Shown here: piece by piece, positions 8,984 through 17,292 of the stretch | Layout of the letters: each line of letters begins with the position of its first letter | How positions within the stretch are numbered: position 1 is the stretch's first letter | Source of the DNA: an uncultured Desulfatitalea sp. | GTDB taxonomy: Bacteria > Desulfobacterota > Desulfobacteria > Desulfobacterales > Desulfosarcinaceae | Assembly (NCBI GenBank): GCA_937868765.1 | Contig: CALMNL010000006.1 | Coordinates: 124,001-188,000 of the forward strand | Direction: 5' to 3' | Length of the DNA stretch: 64,000 nt | The notes under the pieces: model-generated | The model's input: the letters and a program-made list of their open reading frames with translations, nothing else | Database searches by the model: none | What the model was told of the DNA's origin: nothing | Program-made: the position numbers and the translations under genes

Positions 8984-9441
8984 TAGAAGGGTTCATCCTT
9001 TTCCTGGATGATCTCTAAGATTTCTTCGGGGCTTTTGGCGTGCCTGAGCTGGGATTTGAACTCGTCGTTCTTCAGCAGTCTGGATAAGCGTGCCAGTAGT
9101 TTGAGGTGCAGCCCGGCCGAATCCTCCGGCGTGAGCAACAGGAAGAAAAGATGCGTGGGCCTCCCATCCATCGAGTCGAAATCCACGCCCTTGCGGCTCA
9201 ACCCGAATCCCAGAATCAAGGACGGCAGGTTCTTGAGCTTGCCATGGGGAATGCCGATACCACCGCCGATGCCTGTGCTGCCCAGGCGCTCGCGCTCCAG
9301 CAGCACCTTGACGAGCGCTTCTGGTTCGGCGCCCGTCAGCCGTGCTACGGGCGCCGCCATTTCATCCAGAACGCCTTTTTTGTCCGTGGCTTTGAGATCA
9401 GGGCAGATGGTCTCTTTATGCAACACATCCAGGATCTTCAT
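8983..9441 (-). CDS. ptsN: nitrogen-regulatory PTS EIIA (PtsN)
   Basis: EIIANtr phospho-acceptor of the nitrogen PTS, acting as a regulator rather than a transporter. The 152-residue protein carries the active-site His66 in GIGIPHGKL and the typical LFFLLLTPEDSAGLHLKLLARLSRLL region. It lies between hpf and rapZ and overlaps rapZ by about one base. EI and HPr/NPr are not in the window. Confidence 0.95.
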   Translation of the reverse strand: MKILDVLHKETICPDLKATDKKGVLDEMAAPVARLTGAEPEALVKVLLERERLGSTGIGGGIGIPHGKLKNLPSLILGFGLSRKGVDFDSMDGRPTHLFFLLLTPEDSAGLHLKLLARLSRLLKNDEFKSQLRHAKSPEEILEIIQEKDEPF

Positions 9442-9519
9442 GCTATTTCACCGCTGTCTCGGCCCTTTCGCCACGCTTGCGTTAGATTCGCCACTCTCGT
9501 TCCCGTTGTGCGTCCCGGT

Positions 9520-10047
9520 TTAGGGGTTGGGCTGAATCAACCCGTAATGGCCATCTTTGCGGCGGTAAAGGACGTTAACGCGATCCGAGCGCGCGTTGGT
9601 AAAGACCAGAAAATTGTCCTCCACCAGATCCATCTGCATGATGGCTTCGTCCACATCCATGGGTTTGTACTCGATGTTTTTGATCATGACCCGGCGCTCG
9701 CCCTCATCTTCGAGGCCTTCCGCCTGACCCGGAGCCCCCTTGGCCTTGCCTTTGCCGGGCCGGTGGTCGCGGATCTTCTGCTTGTTTTTCTTGATTTGCT
9801 TGTCCAGCTTGTCCAGGACCATGTCGATGGCCGCGTACATATCCTCGGTCTCTTCCCTGCCGTTGATCGTCAGGCGGTCGCCGGTGATGTTGACTTCGGC
9901 GATATGTCTGAACTTTTCCACCGACAGCACCACATTGGCTTCGCCCGGGTTGTGAAAATATTTGTCGAAACGGTTCAATTTGTCACTGACATAGGAACGG
10001 ATACGATCGGAGGGGTCAAGGTTCTTGAAAGTGACCGATGTTTGCAT
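9520..10047 (-). CDS. hpf: ribosome hibernation promoting factor, long form
   Basis: Binds the 30S decoding region of idle ribosomes and, in the long form, drives 100S dimer formation. The N-terminal ~100 residues match the short HPF/YfiA domain (VTFKNLDPSDRIRSYVSDKL...). A charged linker follows, then the C-terminal dimerisation domain from residue ~118 (RVMIKNIEYKPMDVDEAI...YGLIQPNP). The length of 175 residues fits the long form. It follows rpoN with a 120-base gap, the classic rpoN-hpf arrangement. Confidence 0.95.
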   Translation of the reverse strand: MQTSVTFKNLDPSDRIRSYVSDKLNRFDKYFHNPGEANVVLSVEKFRHIAEVNITGDRLTINGREETEDMYAAIDMVLDKLDKQIKKNKQKIRDHRPGKGKAKGAPGQAEGLEDEGERRVMIKNIEYKPMDVDEAIMQMDLVEDNFLVFTNARSDRVNVLYRRKDGHYGLIQPNP

Positions 10048-10167
10048 AGAGGATGCCTCCCTGGGGTAAGTGGATCGATAAGTTTTTTAAGATGATTGCC
10101 GGCGTCCATATGGGCACGCTGAAAATAATCCTTTTCGGGTGGAAAACAATGTTCGCATGGGCAATGG

Positions 10168-11604
10168 CTACGAGTACCGTTTGCGTTTGCTCGACGGCAG
10201 CACCCCCATCATTTCACGATACTTGGCGACCGTACGCCGGGCGATGTCGATGTTTTCAGCCTTGAGCATTTCGGCCATCTTGCTGTCGGACAGGGGCCGG
10301 CGGGAATCTTCGGCTTCGATCATACGCCGGATCTTTTCCTGAACGCTGGCCGAGGCAATGGCTTCACCATGGACGCGCTTGATAGAGCTGTTGAAGAAGT
10401 ATTTGAGCTCGAAGATGCCTTGGGGCGTGTGGGCGTATTTGTTGGTGGTGACGCGGCTGATGGTCGATTCGTGCATGCCGATATCCTCGGCCACGTCCCG
10501 CAGGACCATGGGTTTCAGGTGCGCAATGCCCTTGTCGAAAAAATCCCGCTGATATTTAAGGATGCTCTCCATGACCTTGTAGATGGTCTTCTGGCGCTGG
10601 TGGATGCTGCGGATCAGCCAGGCCGCCGAGCGCAGCTTGTCCTGGATATAGTTGCGGGCATTGCCGCCTACTTCCTTGTCCCGGGTGATGGCTTGCTTGT
10701 AGAAGGAGTTCACCCTGAGTTTGGGCAGGCCGTCGTCGTTGATCACGATGGCATAGTCGTCTTCGGTCTTGTAGACGTAAATGTCGGGGGTGATGTATTG
10801 CGGTTCATCTTCGCTGTATTGCCGGCCGGGTTTGGGCTCCATGGCGGTGATGATCTCCACCGCAGCGATCACTTCGTCCAGACCCACCTTCAGCGCCCGG
10901 CAGATGGCCTTGTAATTTTTATTTTCCAGGTGGTTGAGGTGTTCCTGGATGATTTTGGTCACCAGGGTGTCCTGCAGGCCCAGGGTCTTGGCCTGGAGCA
11001 TCAGGCATTCGGTCAGGTCACGGGCACACACGCCGGTGGGATCGAAGCTCTGCAGCAGGAAGAGCACCTCTTCGATGTCCTCGACGGTCACCCCCCCCTG
11101 CTGGCCCAGCTCCTCGAGGGTGACCTGCAGGTAGCCGTCCTTGTCCAGGTTGCCGATGATCAGACTGCCGATCCGTTTTTCCTCGGGCGTCGGTCTGGAC
11201 ATCAGCAGCTGCCACAGCAGGTGATCGCTGAGGGACTCTTTGTGGGAGATGAAGGCTTCGTACTGGGGGCTGTCGCGATCTTCGGTTTCGAGGCGGGTAC
11301 GGCCGGGGGCGCCGTAATCGTCTATATAGTTGCTCCAGTCGATATCACTGGGGATCTTTTCATCGATGGTGACCTCTTGGGGCTTTTCGACCTCTGGCAA
11401 CTGGACCGGCTCCTCCGGGCTGAGGGCATCCCGGGTGAGGGTCTCCTGGGTCTCTTCCAGGGTGGGGTTCTCCTCCAGCTCCTGGCGGATGGCATCCATC
11501 AGCTCGAGGCGGGACAACTGCAGCAGCTTGATCGCCATCTGCAGTTGTGGCGTCATGATGAGCTGCTGGGTCAGTTTGAGTTGTTGTCGCAGTTCGATGG
11601 CCAT
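10168..11604 (-). CDS. rpoN: RNA polymerase sigma-54 factor
   Basis: Alternative sigma factor for -24/-12 promoters, which need an AAA+ enhancer-binding protein. The 478-residue protein begins with the Gln/Leu-rich activator-interacting region I, then an acidic region II, the core-binding domain, a helix-turn-helix (EDIGMHESTISRVTTNKY) and the RpoN box ARRTVAKYRE at residues 455-464. It starts one base after the lptB stop region, so it is in the same operon. A candidate target promoter lies in this window at 16829-16845. Confidence 0.97.
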   Translation of the reverse strand: MAIELRQQLKLTQQLIMTPQLQMAIKLLQLSRLELMDAIRQELEENPTLEETQETLTRDALSPEEPVQLPEVEKPQEVTIDEKIPSDIDWSNYIDDYGAPGRTRLETEDRDSPQYEAFISHKESLSDHLLWQLLMSRPTPEEKRIGSLIIGNLDKDGYLQVTLEELGQQGGVTVEDIEEVLFLLQSFDPTGVCARDLTECLMLQAKTLGLQDTLVTKIIQEHLNHLENKNYKAICRALKVGLDEVIAAVEIITAMEPKPGRQYSEDEPQYITPDIYVYKTEDDYAIVINDDGLPKLRVNSFYKQAITRDKEVGGNARNYIQDKLRSAAWLIRSIHQRQKTIYKVMESILKYQRDFFDKGIAHLKPMVLRDVAEDIGMHESTISRVTTNKYAHTPQGIFELKYFFNSSIKRVHGEAIASASVQEKIRRMIEAEDSRRPLSDSKMAEMLKAENIDIARRTVAKYREMMGVLPSSKRKRYS

Positions 11605-11605
11605 T

Positions 11606-12328
11606 TTATAACCTGAACTCTTCTCCCAGGTAAAAGCGCCGTGCCACGGGGCTGTCCGCGATGGCTTGGGGCGGCCCTTTTTCGATCACCTCTCCGTCGG
11701 CCAGAATAAATGCTTCGTCACACACTTCCAGAGTTTCGCGCACATTGTGATCCGAGATCAAGATGCCGATGTTGCGCTTTTTCAAATGGCCGATGATCTT
11801 TTTGATATCGGCCACCGCCAGCGGATCGATCCCGGCAAAAGGTTCATCCAGCAAAATGAAGGCTGGATTGGTGGCCAGGGCCCGGCTGATCTCCAGGCGC
11901 CGCCGTTCACCCCCCGAAAGCACGCTGGCCCGCTGCGCCCCCAGGTGCCGGATGCCCAGTTCGTCCAAAAGCGCCGCAGCCCGCTCTTTCTGTTCGGACC
12001 TGGCCAGGGGCATCGTTTCCAGGATCGCCAGGATGTTCTGCTCCACGGTCAGCTTGCGGAATATGGAGGCTTCCTGGGGCAGATACCCCAATCCCTTGCG
12101 CGCCCGGATATACATGGGAAATTGGGTGATATCCTCATCGTCCAGGCGAACCCGGCCGGCATCCGGCCGCACCATCCCCACGGCCATGTAAAAGGTGGTG
12201 GTCTTGCCGGCACCGTTGGGCCCCAGCAGTCCGATGACCTGTCCCGAGGTCACCGACAGGCTCACGGTCTTCACCACCTGGCGTCTGTTGTAACTTTTTG
12301 CCAAATTTTCAATGGCCAAGATCGCCAT
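11606..12328 (-). CDS. lptB: LPS export ABC transporter ATPase LptB
   Basis: Cytoplasmic ATPase of the LptB2FGC machine that extracts lipopolysaccharide from the inner membrane. It has 240 residues, Walker A GPNGAGKTT near residue 36, the signature LSGGERRRLEI, and Walker B FILLDEPFAGIDP. LptB rather than another ABC ATPase is supported by its position directly after lptC and lptA and before rpoN. lptF and lptG are not in the window. Confidence 0.96.
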   Translation of the reverse strand: MAILAIENLAKSYNRRQVVKTVSLSVTSGQVIGLLGPNGAGKTTTFYMAVGMVRPDAGRVRLDDEDITQFPMYIRARKGLGYLPQEASIFRKLTVEQNILAILETMPLARSEQKERAAALLDELGIRHLGAQRASVLSGGERRRLEISRALATNPAFILLDEPFAGIDPLAVADIKKIIGHLKKRNIGILISDHNVRETLEVCDEAFILADGEVIEKGPPQAIADSPVARRFYLGEEFRL

Positions 12329-12376
12329 AGGGTTCCCAATAAACGGTGGACGAGCAGGTATAACAGCTCGTCGGGT

Positions 12377-12931
12377 TCAGTTCAAGCCCCTTTGATCCGA
12401 GCGGATAATCGCTTTCACCTGACCGACCATTTCCACCTTCCCGCTTTCACGAAAGAAGGTGATGGTGCCGCCCTCGATCACATCCAAACCGCTGGTAATC
12501 TGCGCGCCGGGTCCGGAAAGGACCAACTTTCTGTCGCTGGTAGTATAGACGGCCTTTTCGCCCAGGGCAACTCTGTTGTCCAGGGCGATGCGTACATGGC
12601 CGGTGGCTTCGATGGTATCGATGCTGTCGGCGCCGGGCTGCCCTGTGCTGGCGCCGTCGCCTTTTTTGTAGGAGAGCTTCATCCGGTCGGCGGTGATGGT
12701 GGTTGTCCCCTGCACCACTTTGACGTTGCCGATGAACTCCGCCGTGCGCTGAGCGGTATCCGACACCAGTCGGTCGGCGCTGATGTGGATGGGGCTCGCC
12801 GATTCAGGCGCAACCGGTCTGTCTTGCGCCGACACGCTCGGCGGGCCCAGGGCATAGCCCACCAGCACCACAAGGCAATATATCCAGAGACGGCAGCGTC
12901 TGCGGCCGATGTCAGAAATCGAATCCTGCAT
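12377..12931 (-). CDS. lptA: LPS export periplasmic bridge protein LptA
   Basis: Periplasmic beta-jellyroll protein that carries LPS from LptC to LptD. The ATG at 12931 is chosen because an AAGGG-type site precedes it; an in-frame start at 12955 lies further inside lptC. The N-terminus is a signal peptide (LWIYCLVVLVGYALG...VSAQD). The OstA/LptA fold follows from about residue 45 (IHISADRLVSDTAQRTAEFIGNV). It overlaps the 3' end of lptC by about 20 bases, implying translational coupling. Confidence 0.92.
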   Translation of the reverse strand: MQDSISDIGRRRCRLWIYCLVVLVGYALGPPSVSAQDRPVAPESASPIHISADRLVSDTAQRTAEFIGNVKVVQGTTTITADRMKLSYKKGDGASTGQPGADSIDTIEATGHVRIALDNRVALGEKAVYTTSDRKLVLSGPGAQITSGLDVIEGGTITFFRESGKVEMVGQVKAIIRSDQRGLN

Positions 12932-13484
12932 TGAGATTCCCTTCCACGCGCCCATCGAAATAGGCCCGGTTTTCCTCGAGATTATATGTCATTCGATCGG
13001 CGCGCAAGTCCAGGGAGGGGCCGATGACCCGAACCGGGGTCTTGCTGTTGAGCACTCGTTCCTTGTGCTGGTACTTCAGGTTATCGGTCTGCAATTCATA
13101 CTGGTCGTTGCGCAAGCGGACCTCCCCACGCGCCGTCATATCGTTGGTGCGAGTGTTGAGCACTCCTTTGCGGGCCGTCAGGTGGATCTGGCCCCCGTCC
13201 GCCATGATGAAATCCACTCTGGGGCCGGTGAGGATCATGCGGCCGTTTTCGGTTTCCAGTTGGGCCGAATCGGCATCCAATTCCCATTGGACCTTGCCCT
13301 CTTTGGTGGCGGTCTGATGGACACCCACCAGGGTCATGAGAGCGTCCGAAGCGATTTCTTTGGCGCTGGGAAGGGGCGCGCCGAGATGATTGCGGAGGCG
13401 GGGCCAGCGGATGGCCACGGTGGCGGCCATCACCAGCAGGACTCCGATGATCAGGTATTTGAAGAGGTTTTTATGGTCAACCAT
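12912..13484 (-). CDS. lptC: LPS export protein LptC
   Basis: Bitopic inner-membrane protein that receives LPS from LptB2FG and passes it to LptA. The 190-residue protein has one N-terminal transmembrane helix (about residues 8-26), then a periplasmic beta-jellyroll domain with repeated strand patterns. It overlaps kdsC by 8 bases upstream and lptA by about 20 bases downstream. Identity rests on architecture and this context, since LptC sequences diverge strongly. Confidence 0.9.
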   Translation of the reverse strand: MVDHKNLFKYLIIGVLLVMAATVAIRWPRLRNHLGAPLPSAKEIASDALMTLVGVHQTATKEGKVQWELDADSAQLETENGRMILTGPRVDFIMADGGQIHLTARKGVLNTRTNDMTARGEVRLRNDQYELQTDNLKYQHKERVLNSKTPVRVIGPSLDLRADRMTYNLEENRAYFDGRVEGNLNAGFDF

Positions 13485-13998
13485 GGAACAGTTTCTGGAC
13501 CAGCTCGTCCCAACGGCCCTGGGCTTTGAGGATTGCGTCGCTCACTTCGCGCACCGCGCCCCGACCGCCTCCGGCGCGGGTTATCAGGTGGGCCACGCCG
13601 CGCACGGCTTCATGGGCATCGGCCACGGCCACGGCCAGGCCGACCTTCTTCATGACGGCCAGATCGGGCAAATCGTCTCCCACGAAAGCGGCGGCCTCTG
13701 CAGACAGGCCGGTGTGGGCCAGTACCTGATCCAAGACTTTGGTTTTGTCGCGGGTGCCGTCGAACACCAGGTCGATGCCCAGGTTGGCGCAACGATGGCG
13801 CAAGGCCTGGCCGCTGCGGCCGGTGATGATCCCCACCTGGATGCCGGCGGCCTTGAGCATGCGGATGCCCACACCGTCTTTGACATCGAAGACTTTGAAC
13901 TGCTCGCCGCTGTCACCGTAAATGATCTCGCCCGCGGTCAGGACGCCGTCCACATCGAGCAATACCAGGCGGATCGCCTTGAGTCGTTCCAGCGTCAT
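13477..13998 (-). CDS. kdsC: Kdo-8-phosphate phosphatase (KdsC)
   Basis: HAD-family phosphatase releasing Kdo from Kdo 8-phosphate for LPS inner-core synthesis. The 173-residue protein lacks a cap domain, as expected for this tetrameric group. The nucleophile motif LLDVDGVLT gives Asp15 and Asp17, and the metal-binding FVGDDLPDLAVM lies in the C-terminal part. It overlaps kdsA by 4 bases (ATGA type) and lptC by 8 bases. Confidence 0.96.
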   Translation of the reverse strand: MTLERLKAIRLVLLDVDGVLTAGEIIYGDSGEQFKVFDVKDGVGIRMLKAAGIQVGIITGRSGQALRHRCANLGIDLVFDGTRDKTKVLDQVLAHTGLSAEAAAFVGDDLPDLAVMKKVGLAVAVADAHEAVRGVAHLITRAGGGRGAVREVSDAILKAQGRWDELVQKLFHG

Positions 13999-14831
13999 GG
14001 CGTGCCGGTTTCCGCGATGACCACCTCGCGGATGGTTTTAAGCTGTTTCAGGAGCAATTCCAGGCCGGCGGTGGGCAAAGAGTTGGGGCCGTCGCACAGG
14101 GCATGGTCGGGGTCGGGGTGCACCTCCATGAAAACCGCGTCGGCGCCGGCCGCCACGGCCGCCCGGGCCAGCACCGGCGCGTATTGGCGTTGGCCGCCCG
14201 AGCTTTTGCCGGCCCCGCCGGGCAGCTGCACGCTGTGGGTGGCGTCGAAGACCACCGGGTATCCGGTGGCGCCCATGATGGGAATGGCACGCATGTCCAC
14301 CACCAGGTTGTTGTAGCCGAAGGTCGCGCCCCGCTCGGTGAGCAGGATCCGCCGGTTGCCCACCGAGGCGATTTTTTCCACGATATTGGCCACATCCCCT
14401 GGGGCCAGGAACTGCCCCTTCTTGATGTTGAGGGCCTTGCCGGTGCGGGCCGCTTCCAGGATGAAATCGGTCTGGCGGCACAGAAAAGCCGGGATCTGAA
14501 GCACATCCAGCACCCGTGCCGCCGGTTCCACCTGGCGGATATCGTGGACGTCGGAGATCAGCGCGATGCCCAGTTCGGTCTTGATCCGGCCCAGGAGGGC
14601 CAGTCCCTTTTCCAGGCCCGGTCCCCGGTAGGCATCGATGGAGGTGCGGTTGGCCTTGTCGAAGGAGGCCTTGAAGATCAGGGGCAGGCCCAATTCGTCG
14701 GTGAGCCGCTTGAGCGTGGCGGCGATGCCGAAGGTCGTCTCCGGGGTCTCGATGACGCACGGACCTGCGATGACGGCCAGGGGGAGTCCTCGGCCGATGC
14801 GTAAATTGTCTATCTGGACGATGATTTGCAT
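13995..14831 (-). CDS. kdsA: Kdo-8-phosphate synthase (KdsA)
   Basis: Condenses arabinose 5-phosphate with phosphoenolpyruvate to give Kdo 8-phosphate. The 278-residue protein shows IAGPCVIE near the N-terminus, the KASFDKANR motif, CRQTDF and the VFDATHSVQ metal-site region. It is the first gene of the kds-lpt-rpoN block. No ribosome site is visible before the ATG at 14831, and a TTGACT -35-like element lies only about 30 bases upstream, so a very short or absent leader is possible. Confidence 0.96.
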   Translation of the reverse strand: MQIIVQIDNLRIGRGLPLAVIAGPCVIETPETTFGIAATLKRLTDELGLPLIFKASFDKANRTSIDAYRGPGLEKGLALLGRIKTELGIALISDVHDIRQVEPAARVLDVLQIPAFLCRQTDFILEAARTGKALNIKKGQFLAPGDVANIVEKIASVGNRRILLTERGATFGYNNLVVDMRAIPIMGATGYPVVFDATHSVQLPGGAGKSSGGQRQYAPVLARAAVAAGADAVFMEVHPDPDHALCDGPNSLPTAGLELLLKQLKTIREVVIAETGTP

Positions 14832-15289
14832 GCCGCAGAACTATCCCGGCCAGGTGCAAAAGTCAAGGCGGGGCCCAGGTTTGAATTGATTCTTCTTCTC
14901 CGCAGTGTTAATTTGCGAAATCCGTCCGTAGCACCAGGCCGTTGATACCATCACCGGATCCCAAGCAGAACAGGCGTGTTGTTTGTGACCCCAATCACAT
15001 CCTGCTGAAAATGCCTGAGGATGATACCCGCGTGTCGCGCCGGGGTTTGTGACAGATGCGGATATCGGGTTCTCTTTTCTGAGTCACCCAACTGGGCGTA
15101 CATCCTCTCGGGACGGATTTTCCTGTCGGGCAAATATCCTTTAACCGGAATTACAACCTTCCATCGGAATCCAAGACGGAGCGGGTTACCGTTGCAGATG
15201 CCGGGCATAAATTACCTGTTTCGCTGACTGGATGCAGTGGATTTCATAAGCAGGCAGAGGTCCGAAGGAGGTTGGTCAGGAGGAGTGCC
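14832..15289. other. 458-base divergent intergenic region
   Basis: No convincing gene is visible. It separates kdsA (minus) from the sigma-54 activator (plus) and should hold both promoters. The clearest element is a CRP/FNR-type palindrome at 14984-14999. A short minus-strand frame of 85 codons (14951-15208) has no recognisable domain and was not called. Confidence 0.5.
14984..14999. promoter_or_regulatory. CRP/FNR-family (HcpR-like) palindromic operator candidate
   Basis: A perfect TGTGA-N6-TCACA inverted repeat. With the preceding base the left half reads TTGTGA, as described for CRP and for HcpR in sulfate reducers. It is about 150 bases upstream of kdsA and 290 bases upstream of the sigma-54 activator, so the regulated gene is not clear. 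Confidence 0.5.
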
Positions 15290-16615
15290 ATGATTTCCCT
15301 GATTTTGCTGGCCGGAATGGATGAACTGGAGGTTGAGAAAATCGTCGATGGGGTTTCGTCGACCCAGTCAAAAATCGTGCGGCTTTCGGCCATGGAAGCC
15401 GCCGGCAGTCAGATCGATCGCCTGAAGCCCCGCCTGGTGTTGCTGGGCACCCGGGGGGCGGATATCGATGAAGGCCTTGCCCTGGTGCGCGCGATCAAGT
15501 CTTCGCACCCGAATCTGCCGGTCGTCCTGATCAGCCGGACCAGTTGCGAAGCCCGTGCGGTCGCGGCCTTCCGGGCCGGTGTGGATGACTACTTCACTCC
15601 TTCGCTGCCTGCGGATGGACTGTCCAGATTCCTGAACCCTGTGCCTTCCAAAGCCGCTTCCGCGAGAGCCATGCCGCGGCCGGCGGGGAGCGGTCGCGGC
15701 CGGGACATGATCGGCGAAAGCAGGCCCATGGCGTCCATCAAAGCCCATCTGGCCCGCATCGCCGCAACCACCAGCACGGTGTTGCTGACCGGGGAGACCG
15801 GCACCGGCAAAGATCTGGCCGCCGAGATAATCCATTGGCGCAGCCGCCGATGCGGCCAACCCTTTGTGCGTGTCAACTGTGCCGCATTGCCGGAAAACCT
15901 GTTGGAAAGCGAGCTCTTCGGACACAAGAAGGGGGCCTTTACGGGGGCCGTGGCCGACCGGAAGGGCACCTTCGAGATCGCTTCCGGCGGCACCCTTTTC
16001 CTGGACGAAATCGGCGATATGAGCCCCTCCTGCCAGGCCAAGATGCTGCTGAGCATCGAGCACAAGTGGGTCTATCCGCTGGGGGCGCGTGCGGCCGTGC
16101 CCGCGGATGTCCGCATCGTGGCGGCTACCAACCAGGAACTGGAAACGCTGGTCGATGAAGGCCGTTTCAGGCCGGACCTTTACTACCGCCTGAATGTGGC
16201 CCGGGTGCATTTGCCTCCGTTGCGGGAACGCAAGGAAGATATCCCCCAATTGATCGCGCACATGATCGACCGCCTCAACCGACAGTTCGACGGCCACATC
16301 GAAGGCGTTGCCCCCGAGGCCATGACGGCGCTGCTCGGGCACCGGTGGCCGGGCAACGTCAGGGAGTTACACAATACTTTGGAATCGGCCTTTATCAACT
16401 GCAGTTCCCGGAAGATCCAGTTCGGCGACCTGCCGCCCGCCATGGCCAAGAAGCTCGATTTCGTCGACGATCCGCAACTCAACGAGCGGGATAAACTGCT
16501 GACCGTGCTGACCGCGGCCCAGGGGAACAAGAGCATGGCCGCCAAGCAGCTGAAGTGGAGCCGGATGCGGGTCTACCGGGTGCTCAAGCGTTACAGCCTG
16601 GAAGACAACCTGTAA
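15290..16615 (+). CDS. sigma-54 dependent transcriptional activator with degenerate receiver-like domain
   Basis: Bacterial enhancer-binding protein of 441 residues. The N-terminal ~115 residues look like a response-regulator receiver, but the expected phospho-acceptor Asp after the third strand is replaced by Gly53 (RLVLLGTRG). It is therefore probably not controlled by normal phosphorylation. The AAA+ domain has Walker A GETGTGKD at 168-175, the sigma-54 contact loop GAFTGA at 215-220 and a Walker B FLDEIGD. A Fis-type helix-turn-helix (NKSMAAKQLKWSRMRVYRVL) ends the protein. AGGAGGAG before 15290 sets the start. It lies directly upstream of a -24/-12 promoter and the injection-system operon, so it is the likely activator of that operon. 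Confidence 0.92.
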   Translation: MISLILLAGMDELEVEKIVDGVSSTQSKIVRLSAMEAAGSQIDRLKPRLVLLGTRGADIDEGLALVRAIKSSHPNLPVVLISRTSCEARAVAAFRAGVDDYFTPSLPADGLSRFLNPVPSKAASARAMPRPAGSGRGRDMIGESRPMASIKAHLARIAATTSTVLLTGETGTGKDLAAEIIHWRSRRCGQPFVRVNCAALPENLLESELFGHKKGAFTGAVADRKGTFEIASGGTLFLDEIGDMSPSCQAKMLLSIEHKWVYPLGARAAVPADVRIVAATNQELETLVDEGRFRPDLYYRLNVARVHLPPLRERKEDIPQLIAHMIDRLNRQFDGHIEGVAPEAMTALLGHRWPGNVRELHNTLESAFINCSSRKIQFGDLPPAMAKKLDFVDDPQLNERDKLLTVLTAAQGNKSMAAKQLKWSRMRVYRVLKRYSLEDNL

Positions 16616-16728
16616 CCATGCGGACGTCTCCTGCGGTCCGGGCATAGACCCAGGCAATTCAGCCATCGGGGGCGCTTGGCCTCTGCACCTTCCCTTCTCT
16701 CCTCTCCGGAGGCGTTACAATCGGCCGT

Positions 16729-16743
16729 GACACCCGGGCTGTC
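16729..16743. promoter_or_regulatory. weak candidate upstream activator site
   Basis: GACA and TGTC half-sites flank a CCCGGGC centre, about 100 bases before the -24/-12 promoter, a usual distance for an enhancer-binding protein site. Only one copy was found and the arms are short, so this is tentative. Confidence 0.2.
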
Positions 16744-16828
16744 GAAGCGCCGGCCGGTACGCCCCTGGAAGTATAAAATGCGTAACGATTTCATGCCGCT
16801 GCCAGTATGATCGATATTCCCTCCTGCC

Positions 16829-16845
16829 TTGGTATTCTTCTTGCT
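16829..16845 (+). promoter_or_regulatory. sigma-54 (-24/-12) promoter for the injection-system operon
   Basis: TTGG at 16829-16832, exactly ten bases, then GC at 16843-16844 within TTGCT, matches the invariant GG-N10-GC and most of the wider sigma-54 consensus. The predicted start is near 16856, giving a leader of about 40 bases to the ATG at 16896. A sigma-54 activator gene ends 213 bases upstream, and rpoN itself is in this window. Confidence 0.72.
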
Positions 16846-16895
16846 CGGTCCGGTTTCAGGCTTCCTTTCAGGCCTCTCAAACAAGCGAGGAAAGG

Positions 16896-17180
16896 ATGAA
16901 CCAGAAGGCCCGCTTCTCCCCAGGCGCCGACAACGTCGAAGGGCGTTATGTCAATTATTTCATGATCGGTTACAACACGGATGTCTTCGTCATCGACTAT
17001 TTTCAGCATTTTCCCGAGGATCCCGAAGCCTGTGGGCGGCCGCAACCGCCCGACGAGCCCAAACTGCGTCTGATCACCAGCCCGTCGGACGCCCGCATGC
17101 TGCTGAACAGCCTGCGGGCCGCCATCAAGAAGTATGAAGCGGCCTACGGCCCGATCCAGAAGAGCAGGGTCGGGAAGTAA
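16896..17180 (+). CDS. DUF3467-like small protein, first gene of the injection-system operon
   Basis: A 94-residue soluble protein resembling the DUF3467 family: an N-terminal YVNYFMIGYNTDVFVIDYFQ strand region and a C-terminal ITSPSDARMLLNSLRAAIKKYEAAYG helix. The family has no established biochemical role. The start has a GAGGAAAGG ribosome site. It is the first gene after the sigma-54 promoter, 112 bases before the next gene, so it is probably co-transcribed with the tail genes; whether it is structural or regulatory is unknown. Confidence 0.65.
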   Translation: MNQKARFSPGADNVEGRYVNYFMIGYNTDVFVIDYFQHFPEDPEACGRPQPPDEPKLRLITSPSDARMLLNSLRAAIKKYEAAYGPIQKSRVGK

Positions 17181-17292
17181 AAAGATCAGTGCCGTGAACA
17201 AAAGCGAACAGGCTTTTAAAACTGTTGAAAAAACATGCATGGAATCGACCATGCGGAGCTATGCGCTGGCAAAATAACCACAGGAGGCTGAC

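Noticed and set aside
14951-15208. An 85-codon minus-strand frame upstream of kdsA
   Set aside because: No domain and no good ribosome site, and it covers the CRP-type palindrome; treated as non-coding.
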